64,000 bases of DNA from assembly GCA_023238725.1 (NCBI GenBank), contig CM041534.1, positions 23,062,303-23,126,302 on the forward strand. The letters run 5' to 3'. The notes under the pieces were generated by a model. That model was not told where the DNA came from. It saw only the letters and a list, made by a program, of their open reading frames with translations, and made no database searches. How positions within the stretch are numbered: the first letter of the stretch is position 1; each line of letters opens with the position of its first letter. Made by a program: the position numbers and the translations under genes. Below, in pieces: positions 1 through 14,200 of this stretch. The stretch is from Scortum barcoo (Eukaryota; Chordata; Actinopteri; Centrarchiformes; Terapontidae).

Positions 1-3000
1 TAAGTTCATCTAAAAACCTTTATCAGGTTTTGCATATCTTAAATACTACTGTACTCCACTGATTTGCTTTATCTATATAGTCATTTTTGCGTGATCCAAA
101 GTAGAGTGTAGTAGGTGTAGTTTAAAGTGAATCGATCCTGAATCTGTTCACTTAGCCAAACAATTTGATAAAAACCTTTGACATTTAAGAGAAAACATAA
201 CTTTGTCAGAGAGGATTTTGTCTTGAGATATGAAATGGTTAATGTTTTAAAAGGCAGAGTTAGGGTTAATATTTCATCTTCACCACCTTGGAAAAAGTAC
301 ATTTTCATACTTGCACATGCGTCATCACAGTGAAATATGCATTTAAAAGCGTTTTAAAAACATATGTGAATGCTGTATTTTTAGTATTTCACTGCAGATC
401 TGTAGGTGAACAAACTCCGACCAGTAAAACCATCACAGATTTGAATCACTCCTCTTTTGAGAGCACAGCGGCGTGTTTCTGCCCCCATAAACACAGCTTC
501 CTCTGCCAAACACAACATGGTTGCGGTCCTGATGTTTGTTAGAGTCCAACACCGTCAGGTGGTCTGCGCCACCCAACATCCAGCTCCCGCAGGAAATATG
601 GACCGTTGTGCAACCGGAGCACTTGTGAAATGTCGCTTCGCTGCATCTCTGAAAGCCTCAGAAATCAGAAGCAGTAACGCTCAAATTGTTTAACGGAGAC
701 TTTAAAAAGTTTCTGCAGTTCATTTAGTTTGGACCAATAGAGAGATCTGATTTTATAAACAAACTGAGAAAAATCAAACCGACTGTCAGCAGGTTGACTT
801 CTAATGTTAAAATGTATTTATTTATCTGTATACTTATGTTTTCTATAGTCACAAAGAGCTCACGAGGAAATAACAGATTATTAGATTGATTATTAGAAAT
901 GACTGACAAAAAATCGGAAGCAGAAGGTACAATACTTTCATTTTATTTTTAAGTGCGCATAAGTAAAGATAATGTGGTAGCACATCAATCACAGGTCCTT
1001 TCAGATGGATTTCATGTTCTTAAAGTCCTCATAAGTACTGAGGATTAATATATTTATTCATTATTACTTCATTAGTAAATGATTTAATTGTTGTTTGCTC
1101 ATCCTGTTTAAGGGATAGTTTTGAAAATGACAAAAATTAACAAATAACCGACTGCAAATCGACGGCAAGTTATGAATGATGACAAGCCGGTAGAGAATAA
1201 AAAATGTCATCTTGTACAGAGATATTACGTCAAACCATTTTGAATACACTAAGTACAAAGAGTAAATTACAAGTACGATGTACGATGACCTGTTGCCACG
1301 GTGACAAATGGTCTATACTGCTCGATTATAAGATGGTTTTCTTACTGTAAAATAATCCTGTTTGCTTACAGGCCATAAACAAACCGAGTTCACTCAGATG
1401 TGGATCACCCTTGAACCGGTTATTTGGTCCACATCAAAGGTCGACTGACAAATTTCACACCAGCCAAAATAAAAAGCACTAAACAGGAAATGACTAAACT
1501 GAACACACCCTTTATATGTTTATCCGGCTCTGCGCGGACTTTCACGTTATCCTGAGTATTTATAATTTGTTCTCATTCACTTCCATCACAACACTTTTCT
1601 CCATCCTCTCCTCTGACGCCTTTTTCTTCCTGCGTTGCTCAACATGGATATTTCTAATGATTCGTGCTTTTAAATGCATCTGTGGAGAAATCTACTGCAG
1701 AAGTTGTGTATTTTTTGTCATATTTACTTAAGCTACTGTAATAGAGGGACTTCATGTTCAGAGGATGTTGATGCTGAACAGTGAGCTTGTAGAGACGCAC
1801 TTTTTGACTTGCCAAAATAAAAGCTTTTAAACAGCTGAAAATGTTTGGCTGGTTTCAACAAACACAAATAAAAAGAAAGTGCTGAGAAATTCAAGGTATC
1901 TCTGTAAATATTATTTTTATACTGGTGTTTAACAGGAAATGTACACAAAAGAAAAGAAGAGAGGAGGTCAGTGCTCTGGGAGAATCTCGACTGCTGCAAA
2001 ATCATCATTAAGTCATTAAACATGTCGAGACCTGACGCACGCTCCACCCCGACTCTAAACAATCTGGCTCACTTCCTGGGAGCTTCCCTCTCTTTTCCTT
2101 TCGCCCGCTGCCTTCCTCTTCACTACATTTCGAAGCATGCATTCGCTTCCTGTCATTTTCTCAAACTGAGCTTTTGCTGACGAGCAGATGCAGTTTCCAG
2201 TTTGCTGAATCATTTCTCGGCCCACGTCGGGCGGAGGGGAGCGACCCCTCTGCACCGGCCTTTCAAAGTTTCGCCTTGTTTCCGCCAGGCCGACGTTAGC
2301 GAGCCTCCCACGGCGGACGACTCGGGGCAGTCAAACATCTGGCAGCTCTCTGTGACCTGAACTTCCAGCTGTTTGGAGGTTCAGAGCGCTGCCACTGACC
2401 ACAGACAGGAAGTGGAGAGCCAGTAGGCTGTCAACTCTAAGGCTGGAAACGCAACCACAACCTTTGGCTTCTCCACCTTGAAAATGCCCACGCATCTGAA
2501 CACTGTTTACTCGGCCTGATCCCAGAATTTTAGAGACTAATCCCCTTTAATTTTAGGGGATTTAAAGGTGCAAATAGCTGCTCTTCAAATGGTGGCAAAT
2601 CCTCAAAAGAGGCAGGAACCAGACAGGAAGAGGAAATATTTACTTTTATAAAAATGAAAGGGGGGAAAAGACAGATAATGACGAATAAACTGATTCTATA
2701 GCTGTCAAAGAAAACAAACTTTATGTGGCTCTGTATCAGGACTAAACCCTTTAACTGTAAACATACAGATCAAAATGATCCTAAAAGCCCAAAAATAAGA
2801 CTTTTTTCATATAAAATTTGACTTCTTTTTACACTTGAAAAAACTGGGAGTTGTTCGGTATTTGAAGGTCAGACTTTTACATTATCAGAAGATCAGATGC
2901 TCTTTCTGAATGGGGAAACAACAGCCAAGCCCACTTTAACATACAGGAACTTGTGATGGCTTTTGCTTCCAGGGAAGGAAATAAAATTCTGCCAAGTTGC

Positions 3001-4042
3001 AATGAGTGGAAAGCATTTCTAAAACTGGCAGGGCAATAAAAGGAGATCTAAAAATCAAGATCTCTTTTTAAAGTTTTGAGACAATTCATGATTTTTAGGA
3101 AGAATAAAATACCTGAACCAACTTACAGTGGGTAATTGTGCATTTTCCAAAAGTGCAGGTAAGCTTGAGTGTGAACATCCACTTTAACTTAAAACATAAC
3201 TTAAAAAATAATGCTGTGTTCATAATTTAATGTTTAATAATCAAGTTTAAGCACAGATGGATCAGTGAAGTCTGTTTTTTTGTGGTTCTGCGTTCAGTCG
3301 CCTCCTCCGGCTTACCTCAGATGAACTGAATTCATTTGATCATTTATAGATCATTTTATAGACGTTTTTATGGCAGAGTTGAAGCTACAGCAGAGCCACT
3401 TTGACCCCGTTCACGCTGGTTTAAAATGTGTCTTGGGCGATCATGAAAACAGGGAATTATAAAGTGTTAAAGACCACAAATAAGCATCCTGATCCGATCA
3501 GTCACATCAGTTACCGAGGTGGCGTTTGACAATGTCTTTTGTAGTTGAAAAGATGGGCATGAAAATTATTATATTGTTTTTGCAACTCATTTCTTGTCTT
3601 AAAAAAAATACACTTATTGTTTTGGATTTCTTTACAAAGTATTTTATTTTGAAATGCACATCCCTAACAAGGATGTAACCGGAAAACATACCTTCAGTCT
3701 AATTTTTTTGCAAGTCGCAAATTATTTTCTTTTTCCAGTTTCAACAGTTGGAAGAGTCGATGTTCATTAGTACCTCGAAATATTTCTGTTTTCTTAGCTA
3801 AACTGTTTGCTTTTCCAGAAACAAACCGATGTGATAACTGTGAAAGGAAGTGATGTAAGCAGGAATAAAATCCCAATGCAAGAGGTCACCTGGACACCAC
3901 GGAGACGCAGGAGTGAACGTCGATCAACAAAACTCATTTTAAAGAAGCTGGGAAAGTCCTGACGAGTGGTTTGATTTAAAGTACGTTTGTGAGAATCTGA
4001 CAGTGTTTTGTTTCATCTCCAGTTTGACCTCTGACCCCTCAC
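1..4042 (-). other. fchsd2: fchsd2 intron 2 (partial), no further exon seen
   Basis: This stretch lies downstream, in the gene's direction, of fchsd2 exon 2 and should be intronic. I looked on the minus strand for the next family exon, which would continue the F-BAR helix, and found none. A GC-richer patch at about 2030-2480 has no splice-framed coding match. The remaining open frames are short and unlike known proteins. Confidence 0.5.
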
Positions 4043-6715
4043 CTCAGGTCTTCCAGGAGGTCACACTCGGCCTGGTGTTTGATGTGTAGTCTGCTCATCT
4101 GCTCTGCGTGAGTGTGTTTCAGCTCCTGGGTGACCCGGACCTGAAGGGGAGACAGCAAAGAGACAGCACGTTAAAAGGAAGAATCTGCCTTTTTATCTCC
4201 AGCTCATTTTACTGAAAGATGAGGAGGGTTTCTCCTCTCTGGAAACAGGAAGTGTTTGACATATTTCCCACAGATACTCCGATGATTCAGCTCAGCTCAC
4301 GGCTGGTGTCAGAGAAAATGAGCGGCCGTCATTACCGTGGCTGGACTCAGTCTCTCTGGGTTTCTAATTGGTTGTTAGATAAATTATGAAGAGCAGCGAC
4401 CAGGTCTCGTTACCGATAACTGGGAGAGCTGTCAACAGGAAAACAGTTGTTTTTCTTCCTTATTTCAACTATGACTGCAACTATTTTGATATTTTTTTTG
4501 TTTCCGTCATTTTTTAAAGTGAAAATGTCAAATGTTGTCTCTTTCCAACATCTCAAATGGGACGGTTGAATTCATTTCTTTGACATCAATGATAATAAAA
4601 TCAATATATCTGGATTTTGGACTGTTAGTCAGATGAAATAAGTAATACAAAACATTTTTCCGTTTTATAAACCGATTGGTCAATTAACTGAGACAATAAT
4701 GAGCCAATTGACTAATAATTGCTCATTTAACTCTATTCTATAGTTTTCTCATTCAACAAATCACAACTAAACACTTTCCAACTTCCCTTCTTGTCTGTTG
4801 GAAGTGCGTTGGCTCCTTTTGACGACATAAAGCTTTAAAAAATTGTCAAAAACATAAACTTTAATGTCCAAGAAATGGAAGTGATTCTTTCTTTATTAAG
4901 CATATCAAAGGAGTTTGCTGACCAACTCTTAATCAATCAGAATAAAATACAGTAAATGATGTGCGTAACTGCTGACACAACAATACACTAACAATGCTTA
5001 AATAATCAGATTAATCATTAATAGCGATAATCGTTAGTTACAGCTTCAATTAAGTAACTTTGTTAAAAAATACAGGGATCAATACCAACGCGTCGCTGGT
5101 GTCGGTTCTCAGATAAGATCAAACTTTACTGATCCCCAGCTGGAATATTAGATAAGAAAGGAGGTAAAAAAATAAACAATAAAAGGTATATAAAGGTATA
5201 TAGGTGAAGTGACAGTGGTTTGATTAATACATATAGATGACTGTTCAGATATAGGAAGAGAATACATTATATAAAATAAAAGATCAATAAAATATAAGTA
5301 GAAATATAACACTGTTGAGAGAAATACAATAGAAATTGGAGCAGTAATATATTATAACATATTATATAGTATAGGCCAGCAATAAAGCTCATTTCAAAGC
5401 TGATTGATTTGACTGGAAAGTTTAATAAAAGTTCAATTGGAAGGTTTTTAATCACGTCAAACTTTAAAAAATATCTCGTTGTTGGCCAAGTCCAAAGTTA
5501 ATTAATAGATAAAATCTAGTTCTGATTAGACAGTTCATGATATGTCAGCCAAGTTGGAGATTAACTCAAGAAACTATTAATGTAATGTTGAGATAATTTC
5601 CCCAAAGACTGTAAGAGCAAACAGAGATTTTTAACTGTCTAAATGTCCAAAGACACAAAATTATGATGCATAAAAGACAGAGATTTGCATTTAAACTGGA
5701 AATAAGTCAAATGCATGGATTTGCTACAGTTTAAAAGCCACTGGGGTAGAAATGGTCAATTTTCTGTGCTGCTGAGCCATGTTTTTGAAATGTGATCCCA
5801 CATGGACATTTTTTTCACACAGAAACAGACTTTTGCTGAGATTTGTGTTTTTTATGCTCATTTCTCTGACTAAAACACTTAAAACTTGATTTACTCTTGA
5901 GCTTGATGGGACTATTTTAAGTTAAGATAGAAATACACTGTGACTAAAACTATGATTTTTCTTCTTTTTCCTCTAAACTTCCCTTGCTGAGAAAAAAAAT
6001 GCACCAAATTACATAGAGAAATCTGCGAACTTACTGTTCAGTAGACCCCAAAAATACTTAATTGACAGAGCATGACTTAAAATGAGACTGTTATTACTAA
6101 ATGTGGACCCAATTTTAAAATCGGCATTGATAAAAACCGATATTTTAATCTAATTTGGATGCAATCTGAATTTACACTGCCATGATCTTGCAACGAACCA
6201 GTCAAGACTGCGGACCAGTGTGAACCAAAACTGGTATTTACTTGAACTTAATGCTTGCTTTCTGGATAATCTGCACGCCGATGAAACACAACACCGCCGT
6301 AATGTTATCTCCTAAAATACTAAAGGTTGTTCTCAACGCTTGGAGTGTGTTTTTTATAAACTGTGATATTTTGCATGTAATTTGGTTGGACCGTCGCTGC
6401 ATTCAAGAGGGAACACGTTAACGGGCTATTCTGCTTTACAAAATTGCGGCACACGCGACTTTTTTTCAACTTTTCTTCACTCGCAGCTATTTAAACAAAC
6501 AGCAGAAGCTAATTAAACGTATGAGATAACAAACTGGTACCTTTTTGTACTTTAAAAAGGCGAAGTTTGTCGTTTAAGATGCGCCGAGCAGCAACAAAGC
6601 GTACATTTTCTCCACCGTTAAATTTGCACCACTTCGACGAGAACCTGAGTAACATCCACGGCTCCGACAGAAAAAACTACAAACAAAAACTCACCTTTCT
6701 CGGTGGAGGTTGCAT
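4043..6715 (-). CDS. fchsd2: F-BAR and double SH3 domain protein 2, first two coding exons (partial)
   Basis: Two minus-strand exons join in phase. Exon 1 (6715-6695) encodes MQPPPRK and is followed by a gtgagt donor. Exon 2 (4140-4043, 98 nt) follows a pyrimidine-cag acceptor, encodes 32 residues beginning VRVTQELK and ending ECDLLEDL, and leaves AG to start an Arg codon. From memory of the family, the start MQPPPRK and the VTQELK and HQAECDLLED patches match vertebrate FCHSD2 better than FCHSD1. The segment is the first helix of the F-BAR domain, which binds and bends membranes. FCHSD2 also carries two SH3 domains that act with WASP-type actin regulators in endocytosis; those exons lie left of the window. 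The ATG was chosen because it begins the family's conserved N terminus. The 2.55 kb intron 1 holds repeat fragments. Confidence 0.85.
4471..4760 (-). repeat. degenerate teleost interspersed repeat in fchsd2 intron 1
   Basis: The stretch begins ctgcaactattttgatat and runs through a 'caacatctcaaatgggac' patch to an 'aatgataataaaatcaat' patch. Read on the opposite strand, it resembles the forward copies at about 32660-33010 and 53300-53590 in this window, which carry 'gactgcagctaatgattc', 'aatctgctgattcttttctcc' and 'gagaagctgaaaac' patches. The family name is not known to me. It looks old and has no coding capacity. Confidence 0.5.
5110..5260 (-). repeat. LINE-type 3' tail fragment, reverse orientation
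   Basis: The plus strand reads gatcaaactttactgatccc. On the minus strand this gives 'gggatcagtaaagtttgatc', the AATAAAGTTTATC-like end of fish non-LTR retrotransposons. The AT-rich flank (ggtatataaaggtatata) is typical of their 3' untranslated remnants, and a 'tagatgactgtt' block at about 5233 recurs near 7350. No open frame remains. The exact clade (Rex/L2-like) is inference. Confidence 0.45.
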
Positions 6716-6960
6716 CCTTATTCCTTGACATAAAAACTACAAAAGAGACGAAAGTTTATCTGGAGAAAAAAGTTTGGAGCGATAATAACTGAAGAAGGGG
6801 TATTTCAGCCCGGGTCAAGCGGCCATAGCGAGTCCAGTAAGTAAGTTGAGTGCTGTTGAAAACAGTGTGGCCCCGGGGAACAGAAAACTCCGACGTCAAG
6901 CTAGCAGCCATGAACGCAACACGCATCCGGCTACAGTTTCAAAATAAAACACCCTCAATG
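6716..6960 (-). promoter_or_regulatory. fchsd2: probable fchsd2 5' UTR and promoter region
   Basis: This segment lies directly upstream of the fchsd2 ATG. It has scattered CpGs (gcccgggtcaagcggccata and neighbours) in otherwise AT-rich sequence. The transcription start cannot be fixed by reading. Confidence 0.4.
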
Positions 6961-9900
6961 TGCTCACACTTCAAAATAAAATACACCAACCTGGAGAACT
7001 TGTTGGAAATCAAAAACTTTTTTCTTTTTTCTTTTTTCTTTTTTTTAAAAGGCCTCACCCACAGTTTTGATGCACATCACACAAGATGTGCTAAAGTAGC
7101 ATGTTAATAATAAATAAGTAAGATTAGGTAATATATAATAAGTGAAATATAAGACACAAATTTAAGCATGCAGGTGAGAAGCATGGATTAAATAAAAGAA
7201 CTGTAAAGATTGTGTAAAAATATTTGGTGCATAACAGTAAAGATAAGTAAATAGAGAAATATAATAAAAAAGGTGAAAGGATGCAAGCCTGTAGCATAAA
7301 TTAAACATAAAATAGACAACAGAATATCAAGAAATATAAATAAAGATGTAGATGACTGTTGTTTAAATGAAAGAAATGTACAGATTGTGCAAAACTATGT
7401 ATGTCAAAATATGCTTAAGTACCAATTTGTAAAAATACAGAATTTCAGAATAAAATATCACTACAGTATTTGTTACCTTACTAAATATTCTATATATTAT
7501 ATAGTGCCACTACTGCTAATACAAAAAAAAACACAGACACTTGCTGTATATATATCACACAGAGACATTAAGCTGTTAATAAAAGTGTATTTGACTACGC
7601 CATACTCTCTACACAGCAGAAATGTTGGAACAAGCTCTTGTTATCCTGTACATCATAGAAAATAATGCATGGTGTAAAGGGGAAGTTGGGAAAGCTCCCA
7701 CAGTAATGCAAATTAGCAGTGACATTAAAAATATGAGATAAAAATAGGCTGGGGACGAGCTACTCAGCATGAGGCTGTTATTAGTGTGAGTATTTCACTG
7801 CATTGTTTGTTTCATTTAAGGGCATAATTACGGTAAATAATCAAATAAAATAGAAAAGGTATATTAATTTTACAGGCTATAATGTGGAACTTTTTTCTTA
7901 ATGAGTGTCAGTCTTCTCATATAAATCAGCATTTCTTAAACACATCAGTCAACATGCTCTGCTGTATTTTTATTCATGTTTCAACCACAAACATTTAGGT
8001 TTGAACCTCTAATACTAAAAAAATCCTTTATCTAAAGCTTCACTTACTAACATTTTGGTTAAAGTTTTAGCATTTAAAGAAGTCTAAACAAAGAAGATAA
8101 AAATTGTTAATTTGAGGTCCTGATATACTGATTGCTCCTTTAAAGTAGTCATGTTTTATGTTTATCTTGTATATCAAATGGAAGAAAGTGTGAAAACGTC
8201 ACATTTAGACCTTCATGATTTTGCGTTTGTGTCTTTATGTTGCATATTCCTGAATTAAAAATAAAAAATATGATCACCAAACAGAGTTACCGTTAAGCAC
8301 CAGAGGCTCGTTATCCATTAAAAACACTGCGATTAATTCATGTTCTTATTAAAATGTCCAATATAGAGATTTATATTCCTTTTTGCTCAACTCAAACTGT
8401 TTCAGACCAAATCAAAAAGGAGTTGATTTCCCCGTTTGACCTTTTCAAACACTAAATAAAACCTGTCTGGCTCATGAGTCTGCCCACGTTTCATTGTATG
8501 TGTTCCTCTAATTATGCCCAGCTTCCTCCCACCCTGCCTGTCATTGTGTTGGCATCCTGCAGCAGTTCCTTCTCAAAGATGGACGAACAAGGTGGCAGCT
8601 AAAACCACATAAAACAGCGCAAATCCTTTAATGACACCAGCAACTATGAAATGCAGCCATTTTTAAAACAATATTCATTAATATTTTGTTTTCTATTTCC
8701 TATCTGTACCTAATACTTTTTTAAATAGTTTCTTCTTACTGTATTTGTTGATGTGTTTGAAAAGCTGCTTGGCATTAAATCTGATTCTGATCAATAATAA
8801 AAACGATTCTGTGACTTTGATTAATATTAATATATGAGTACAACCAGAAAGCATCAGTTACACATTGAAATGAGACCTGTTTGTTTCTGCAGCATGAAAA
8901 ACATCAGCAAAAGGACTCGAAAATAAAGATGAGAGTTCGCACACTTCACACTCAGTGCCAACTATGCACCAACCAACACCTTAAAAAGACTCTTAATGTT
9001 GTTTTTTCTTTTGCCACCTATCTGTATTTACCACTAATTGCCAACAGTATTATTCAAGATTTTATTATCACGTGCACAACAATCACATGGAGCAGATTTA
9101 TCAGAAGGGCCACATGTGCAAAAAGCAAAACAGATATATATCTAAAAATAAATAATAAACGTAAGTAATAAAATAAAAAATACACCAAAAATATAAATTA
9201 TATAACTAAATATGATATACAAATAAAGTTCATATAAAATAGAATATGGAAAATACTGTTGGATTATTGAGGAGTATTGAAATTAATTGGTTAATTATCA
9301 TTAAGTGGTTTATTATCTATATTTTATTGTATTTATCTTTAGTTATCTATTTTATTTTAGTTGTATAATTTATATTTTAGGTTTATATTTCAGTTTATTA
9401 TTCATTTTTAGTTTTTTCTATTTTCTTTTTGTGTTTTTTTCTAAATATTTTTAACATTATTTTAAGGAGCCTGACACTCCATGATGATAAAGTCTTGAAT
9501 CGGCCCTGTTTGATGTTTTTTTACCGACTCACTGGCATTTCAGAAAAGAGAACGAGTGAAACTGTGGTGGAGATTAAACATTTGAATGCACATCAGAAAT
9601 GCAAATGATGAGAAAGAAAGAAAGAAAGCAGTGTTGGTTGTGGGAGCTGTTTGAAATATTATAATCACCTGTGGAGGAAACCTGATCATGTGAACAAATT
9701 GAACTGAAGGTGCAGGAATAAAAGATTATTTGTGTTTAACAGGATTTAATTTTTTTGTTTCTATTGTGGTCATCTGTTATTAAAACCCACAGAGCTCATC
9801 TGAATATTTGACAGCTAAAGTAAAATGAAAAAATGTGTTCATACTTGTTTGAATTCTTTCTTTTTTCTTTTTTTACTTGCCACACCTGCGTTGTCGCTCC

Positions 9901-11150
9901 TCTGATTGGCCCAGTGAAGTCACGTGATGACTCACCTCCGGTATGAGTCAAGTCTGCAGGAATGAAACAAAGGTTCCCTGAGTGCTTTTCAAAATAAAAT
10001 GACTCATCTGTTCAGGTACATGCACAATTTACCACATGCTGTATTTACGTAAGGCTGTAAAAATATTTTGTGGAGTAGCTTCAGTGTGCAAAACATTAAA
10101 AAAGTGTTGTCAAAGTGGAGACAGAAGTACAAAATATCACATCAGCATATATTAGGAAATAACAACTAAGCTTTTATTTTTTTGGTCCTCTTGATGCAAA
10201 TAAAGAAAACACCTTACAGGAACTGTGAGAGATCATTTGTAGGTGTATAGTTGTGTTAATCTGTATAAATTGTATTTTTTTATATGTTATTGTTCTCTAC
10301 CAGTGCATTATTAAAGTTGGTGTTGTATAATGACAAATAAATTAACCTCGAATCAGGCTCAGAAAGTGAAACATGATATTTTTGTCATAAAAACAAATTC
10401 ACTCAATTCACATTTCACCAAAATCTTTGTGTGTGTGTTTTAATTTCTCAAGGTTTATATTGTGTTGTTGTTTAAATGAACAAAACTGACAAATACACAA
10501 AAAACTGACCACAGAAATAACTGAGGAACTGCTGCAGCTCTGATAGTCAGATAGTTAAATGACAGAAAATCACTAGTGAAAGCTCTTTTATTTTGATATT
10601 CTACATACAGAACTACATTCTTATCTATATCTGTGATTTTTTTATATTTGGTTATTTGGTTTTGTATCTTACTGATCATTTCTACTCTTTATTTTATCTA
10701 CTTGTTTTGGCATTTTGTAAATATAGACTTGCACCTTGCCAACAGCTGTTATTAAGATATATTATCACCAAAATTACCCGGTTTAAATCTAATGTTTTGG
10801 TGTTTTGTATGTTTTGGTTTATTTTCTGCACAGTGACATCACTGTTTAACCTGTGCATTTATTTATACGGTTTATTATTTTACCCTGTGGAGATATTTCT
10901 TGATTCACACCTCACTATTAACCAGTTGTCAAGAGTAAATTACATAAACCACATCACAGTGTTATAATTTGTTGACAAAGATATTAACCCTAGATATTAC
11001 AGAGACTGTAAAAACAGAGCAGGCCACACAAACACTCAAAAGGTGAACACAAACTCCTTGCATGCTTTTATTTTGAAGGGCTGCACAATCTGCACCGGTG
11101 TCTTTCGCCTCTTTTTGTTTTAATTTGACAGATTTCCGTTGACCTCGTTG
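6961..11150. other. intergenic interval between divergent fchsd2 and foxred1
   Basis: This is AT-rich spacer with no credible exon on either strand. It contains a polypyrimidine run at about 7018-7047 (CTTTTTT repeats), AT-rich fossil repeat sequence at 7100-7560, a LINE-tail remnant near 9050-9250 and a short (GAAA)n run at about 9612-9628. Open frames of 74-124 codons near 10.5-10.9 kb are AT-driven and resemble no protein family I know. Confidence 0.5.
9050..9250 (-). repeat. LINE-tail remnant, reverse orientation
   Basis: The plus strand has ttcaagattttattatcacg followed by tgcacaacaatcacatgg. The reverse reads as a 'gacaataaa-tcttgaa' retrotransposon tail like the forward copy near 54300-54352. 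AT-rich debris follows. No coding capacity remains. Confidence 0.4.
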
Positions 11151-11264
11151 TCAGATTAACGTGCACGTTGTTTCTCGTGTTTCCACAGTCGGTATGCATG
11201 TTTCTGTCCGTGGCTGTCGTCTTTCTCTCCGCCGTGTGAGCTGCACTTTGCTCGGCCCGCAGTG
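11150..11264 (+). promoter_or_regulatory. foxred1: foxred1 promoter and 5' UTR region, CpG-bearing
   Basis: CpG density rises sharply just before and into the first exon (gctcggcccgcagtgatgtcggcgtggcgg), as in a broad housekeeping-type promoter. The ATG at 11265 has a purine at -3. The exact transcription start is unknown. Confidence 0.45.
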
Positions 11265-14200
11265 ATGTCGGCGTGGCGGCGGCTGCAGGTGAAGTTCCGG
11301 GCGGCGGCACCGTCCTCCGGGTCGGTGACCCTCCGGGACAACACGTGGGTGTACCGACGTTTACCTGCGTGTCAGAGCCTGAGCACGGGAACACCTGTCC
11401 GGAATGACTTCTTCAAAGGTGAAGGGGGGCATCACGGGGAGGAGCGAGGAAACACAGAAGGCTCGACACTCCATTCAGAAAATCTAAAATTAAAAAATAT
11501 TTTGATTATTCAGCAGTGTGTGTAAATTTATGCTACCTCTGAAAACATCTCGTAAACTATTACAAACCTCTCTACAATTCGGCATGCATATAATCCTCCG
11601 AACAACAACATTTAAAGTTTTATACCAACATTATGACATAATTTTGCAGAAACTTTAAAGTGATCCCACTTATATAGTGAGGTATTTTTAAATATTGTGT
11701 AATATGTGAATTATTACATATGTCGAATTGTAAACAGGAAGATAAGGTTTCAGAAAATATCTTGATTTTTAAGGTGATTTAAAGGTGGAGGGAGCATCAC
11801 AGGAACTAAACTTCACATGCAGGAATCCTCAAATTATTTCAGATTTGAGGTGTGTGTGACCTGTATGTCCCATCTGAAACACTCTTATCAACAATAAGAG
11901 GTTCTGCACACATATTATCTTCCAAACATTACTTTAGTTTTCAAAATGTAAACTTTTATACTTACTTTTTGCTGTAATTTAGCAGAAAATGTGAAGCTAT
12001 TCCACTTACATAACAAGCTGTATTACAGTATTATGTAATATGTGAATTACTGCATATGCTGAATTACAGACTGGAAGATAAAGTTTTAGAAAATGTCATT
12101 AACTATACTTCACACAAGGAAACCACAAATTATTTCATACTTTATCTATTCTACAGCGGGTGCAAATGTATGTCACATATTAAAAAAAAATAAATAAATA
12201 AATTGTATAATTCGGCATGCACATAAGTCTTTGAACATTACATTTGTCTTCAAAATTTATCTTTTATACTTGTGTGAAGATGTGATTTAGCATAAAACTT
12301 AAAGCTGGTCCACTTAAATAGGAAGTTATATTAAATTATAGTCTAATATATGAATTACTACATATGCCGAATTGTAGACCGGAAGTTAAAGTTTCAGAAA
12401 ACATCAACAACATGAGTTTTATGGTGGACACCTGCAAACAGGAAGCAGCAGAGTAAACATGTCTGTTTTGTGGATCAGATCTGGAGGCCCAGCTGGCAGC
12501 ATTCAGGAAGAAAGCCGCGGACGCCCTGCCCGGCAGCGACTGGACGCCTCTGCAGGTGAACCCCGACCTTCCTCCGGAGAGGGCCGACATCGTGATCGTG
12601 GGGGGCGGCGTGATGGGCTGGTCCATCGCCTACTGGCTAAAACAGAAGGAGAGGGTGCGGGACGCTGTCAGAGTCATTGTGGTGGAGAAAGACCCAACGG
12701 TGAGGATATGGATGATGAGACGTTTAGACTCCTTTTAATATTTGCACCCTTTTCTGCTCAGCTGTATTAAATTAAAGGGGCCAAACACTTTATTTACATG
12801 TTCAAACATCATACGAAGCTTCCTGATTTTACTTTACTTCTGTTGGCTCCATCTTGTGGTTCAGACAGGATACATCAGCCAAAGTTAACAAGCAATAAAA
12901 CAAAAGTCCAGAGGAATTTCCAGCTAATTTTGTCAAATCTAAATGAGCAAAATTAAACTTTAAGTCTTGCTCTCGTTGTGTTTAATGCTTTCAATTTCAA
13001 ATGCAGTAGATCCAGATGTTCGTCCACCTTGTTAATGTGCATTTCTCAAAGCCGTGAAAACGTAAAATGTTTTGTTGTAACAGCTATTTTTAAGTTTTGC
13101 ACACCTATGAAATCACAGCATAGATGCTACAGTTATAAAACTTATTAAAAGTGGAGACTGTGATTCTATGGAGCCTCAATCAACCCAGACTCCATTCAGA
13201 AAACAAGCGTTTTAAAAGTTTTTTGCCAGTCATTTTGCACACAGACCTGACAGAGCATGAATTCAGACTTTTTACAAGCAGGCATCCTGATGTAGTTATT
13301 TCGGCTTCATTTATTGCTATTAAATTACACAAATATTTGTTAATGTTGTTTTCCTACCGTTGACTAATCCATCTTAATTCAAACATGTTAGATACAGTGA
13401 ATATTTATTCATTTTGAAACCCCAATTTTGAAACTGCTGCTCACCAGAGACCAGAGATAAATAGACACATATTCTGTATATATCTATCTAAATATAACAA
13501 CAGATTATTTTTTGAGTGCACACACAAAATGTAACGCTCGATGACTGTCACTGAATTTGAGAAAAAGTGTGTTGGATTAGAACTGCAGACTAAACCTTTG
13601 ACCCAAGTCTGTCTTAAGATTAGCATAAGATTGTATTTATGTGAAAAATGGCATTGGAAAACATATGAATATAATATATATAATCATATAATATAAACAC
13701 TCATCCCAAAACTCATCAAGTATTTTAAGATAATAAACCATCTCCTTCTTAATCAGTACTTTCAGCTGCTGGTAGATGAGATAAATGAGGGTTTGAAGAA
13801 AAATAAATAAATTAAATATGTTTAAGAGGACGACATTTCTGTATAAGTTTACTTTAGTATTACTAAACAAAGATTTTAACACCACAGTCACAGAAATCTA
13901 TCGATTAAAGGTGGAATATCAGAAAATATCATCAGATTGTTTACAAGTCCTGAATCTTTAGTGTTGTATCTCAGTGAAAAGCAGCGTCATGTCTCTGTTT
14001 CTTCATTAACTTTCTGTATTATTGTTCTCCTTCAGTACTCCCGGGCCTCCACCGTGCTGTCGGTCGGGGGGATCCGTCAGCAGTTCTCCCTCCCCGAGAA
14101 CATCCTCCTCTCTCTGGCCTCCGCAGACTTCATGAGAAACATCAACGTAGGTCACTTTGGAGTTTGCTTTTGAGCCTCTTAATGAATGACTGATGAGCCC

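Noticed and set aside
10593..10967. 124-codon Tyr/Phe/Leu-rich plus-strand frame
   Set aside because: AT-rich composition produces hydrophobic chance frames; no family or splice evidence.
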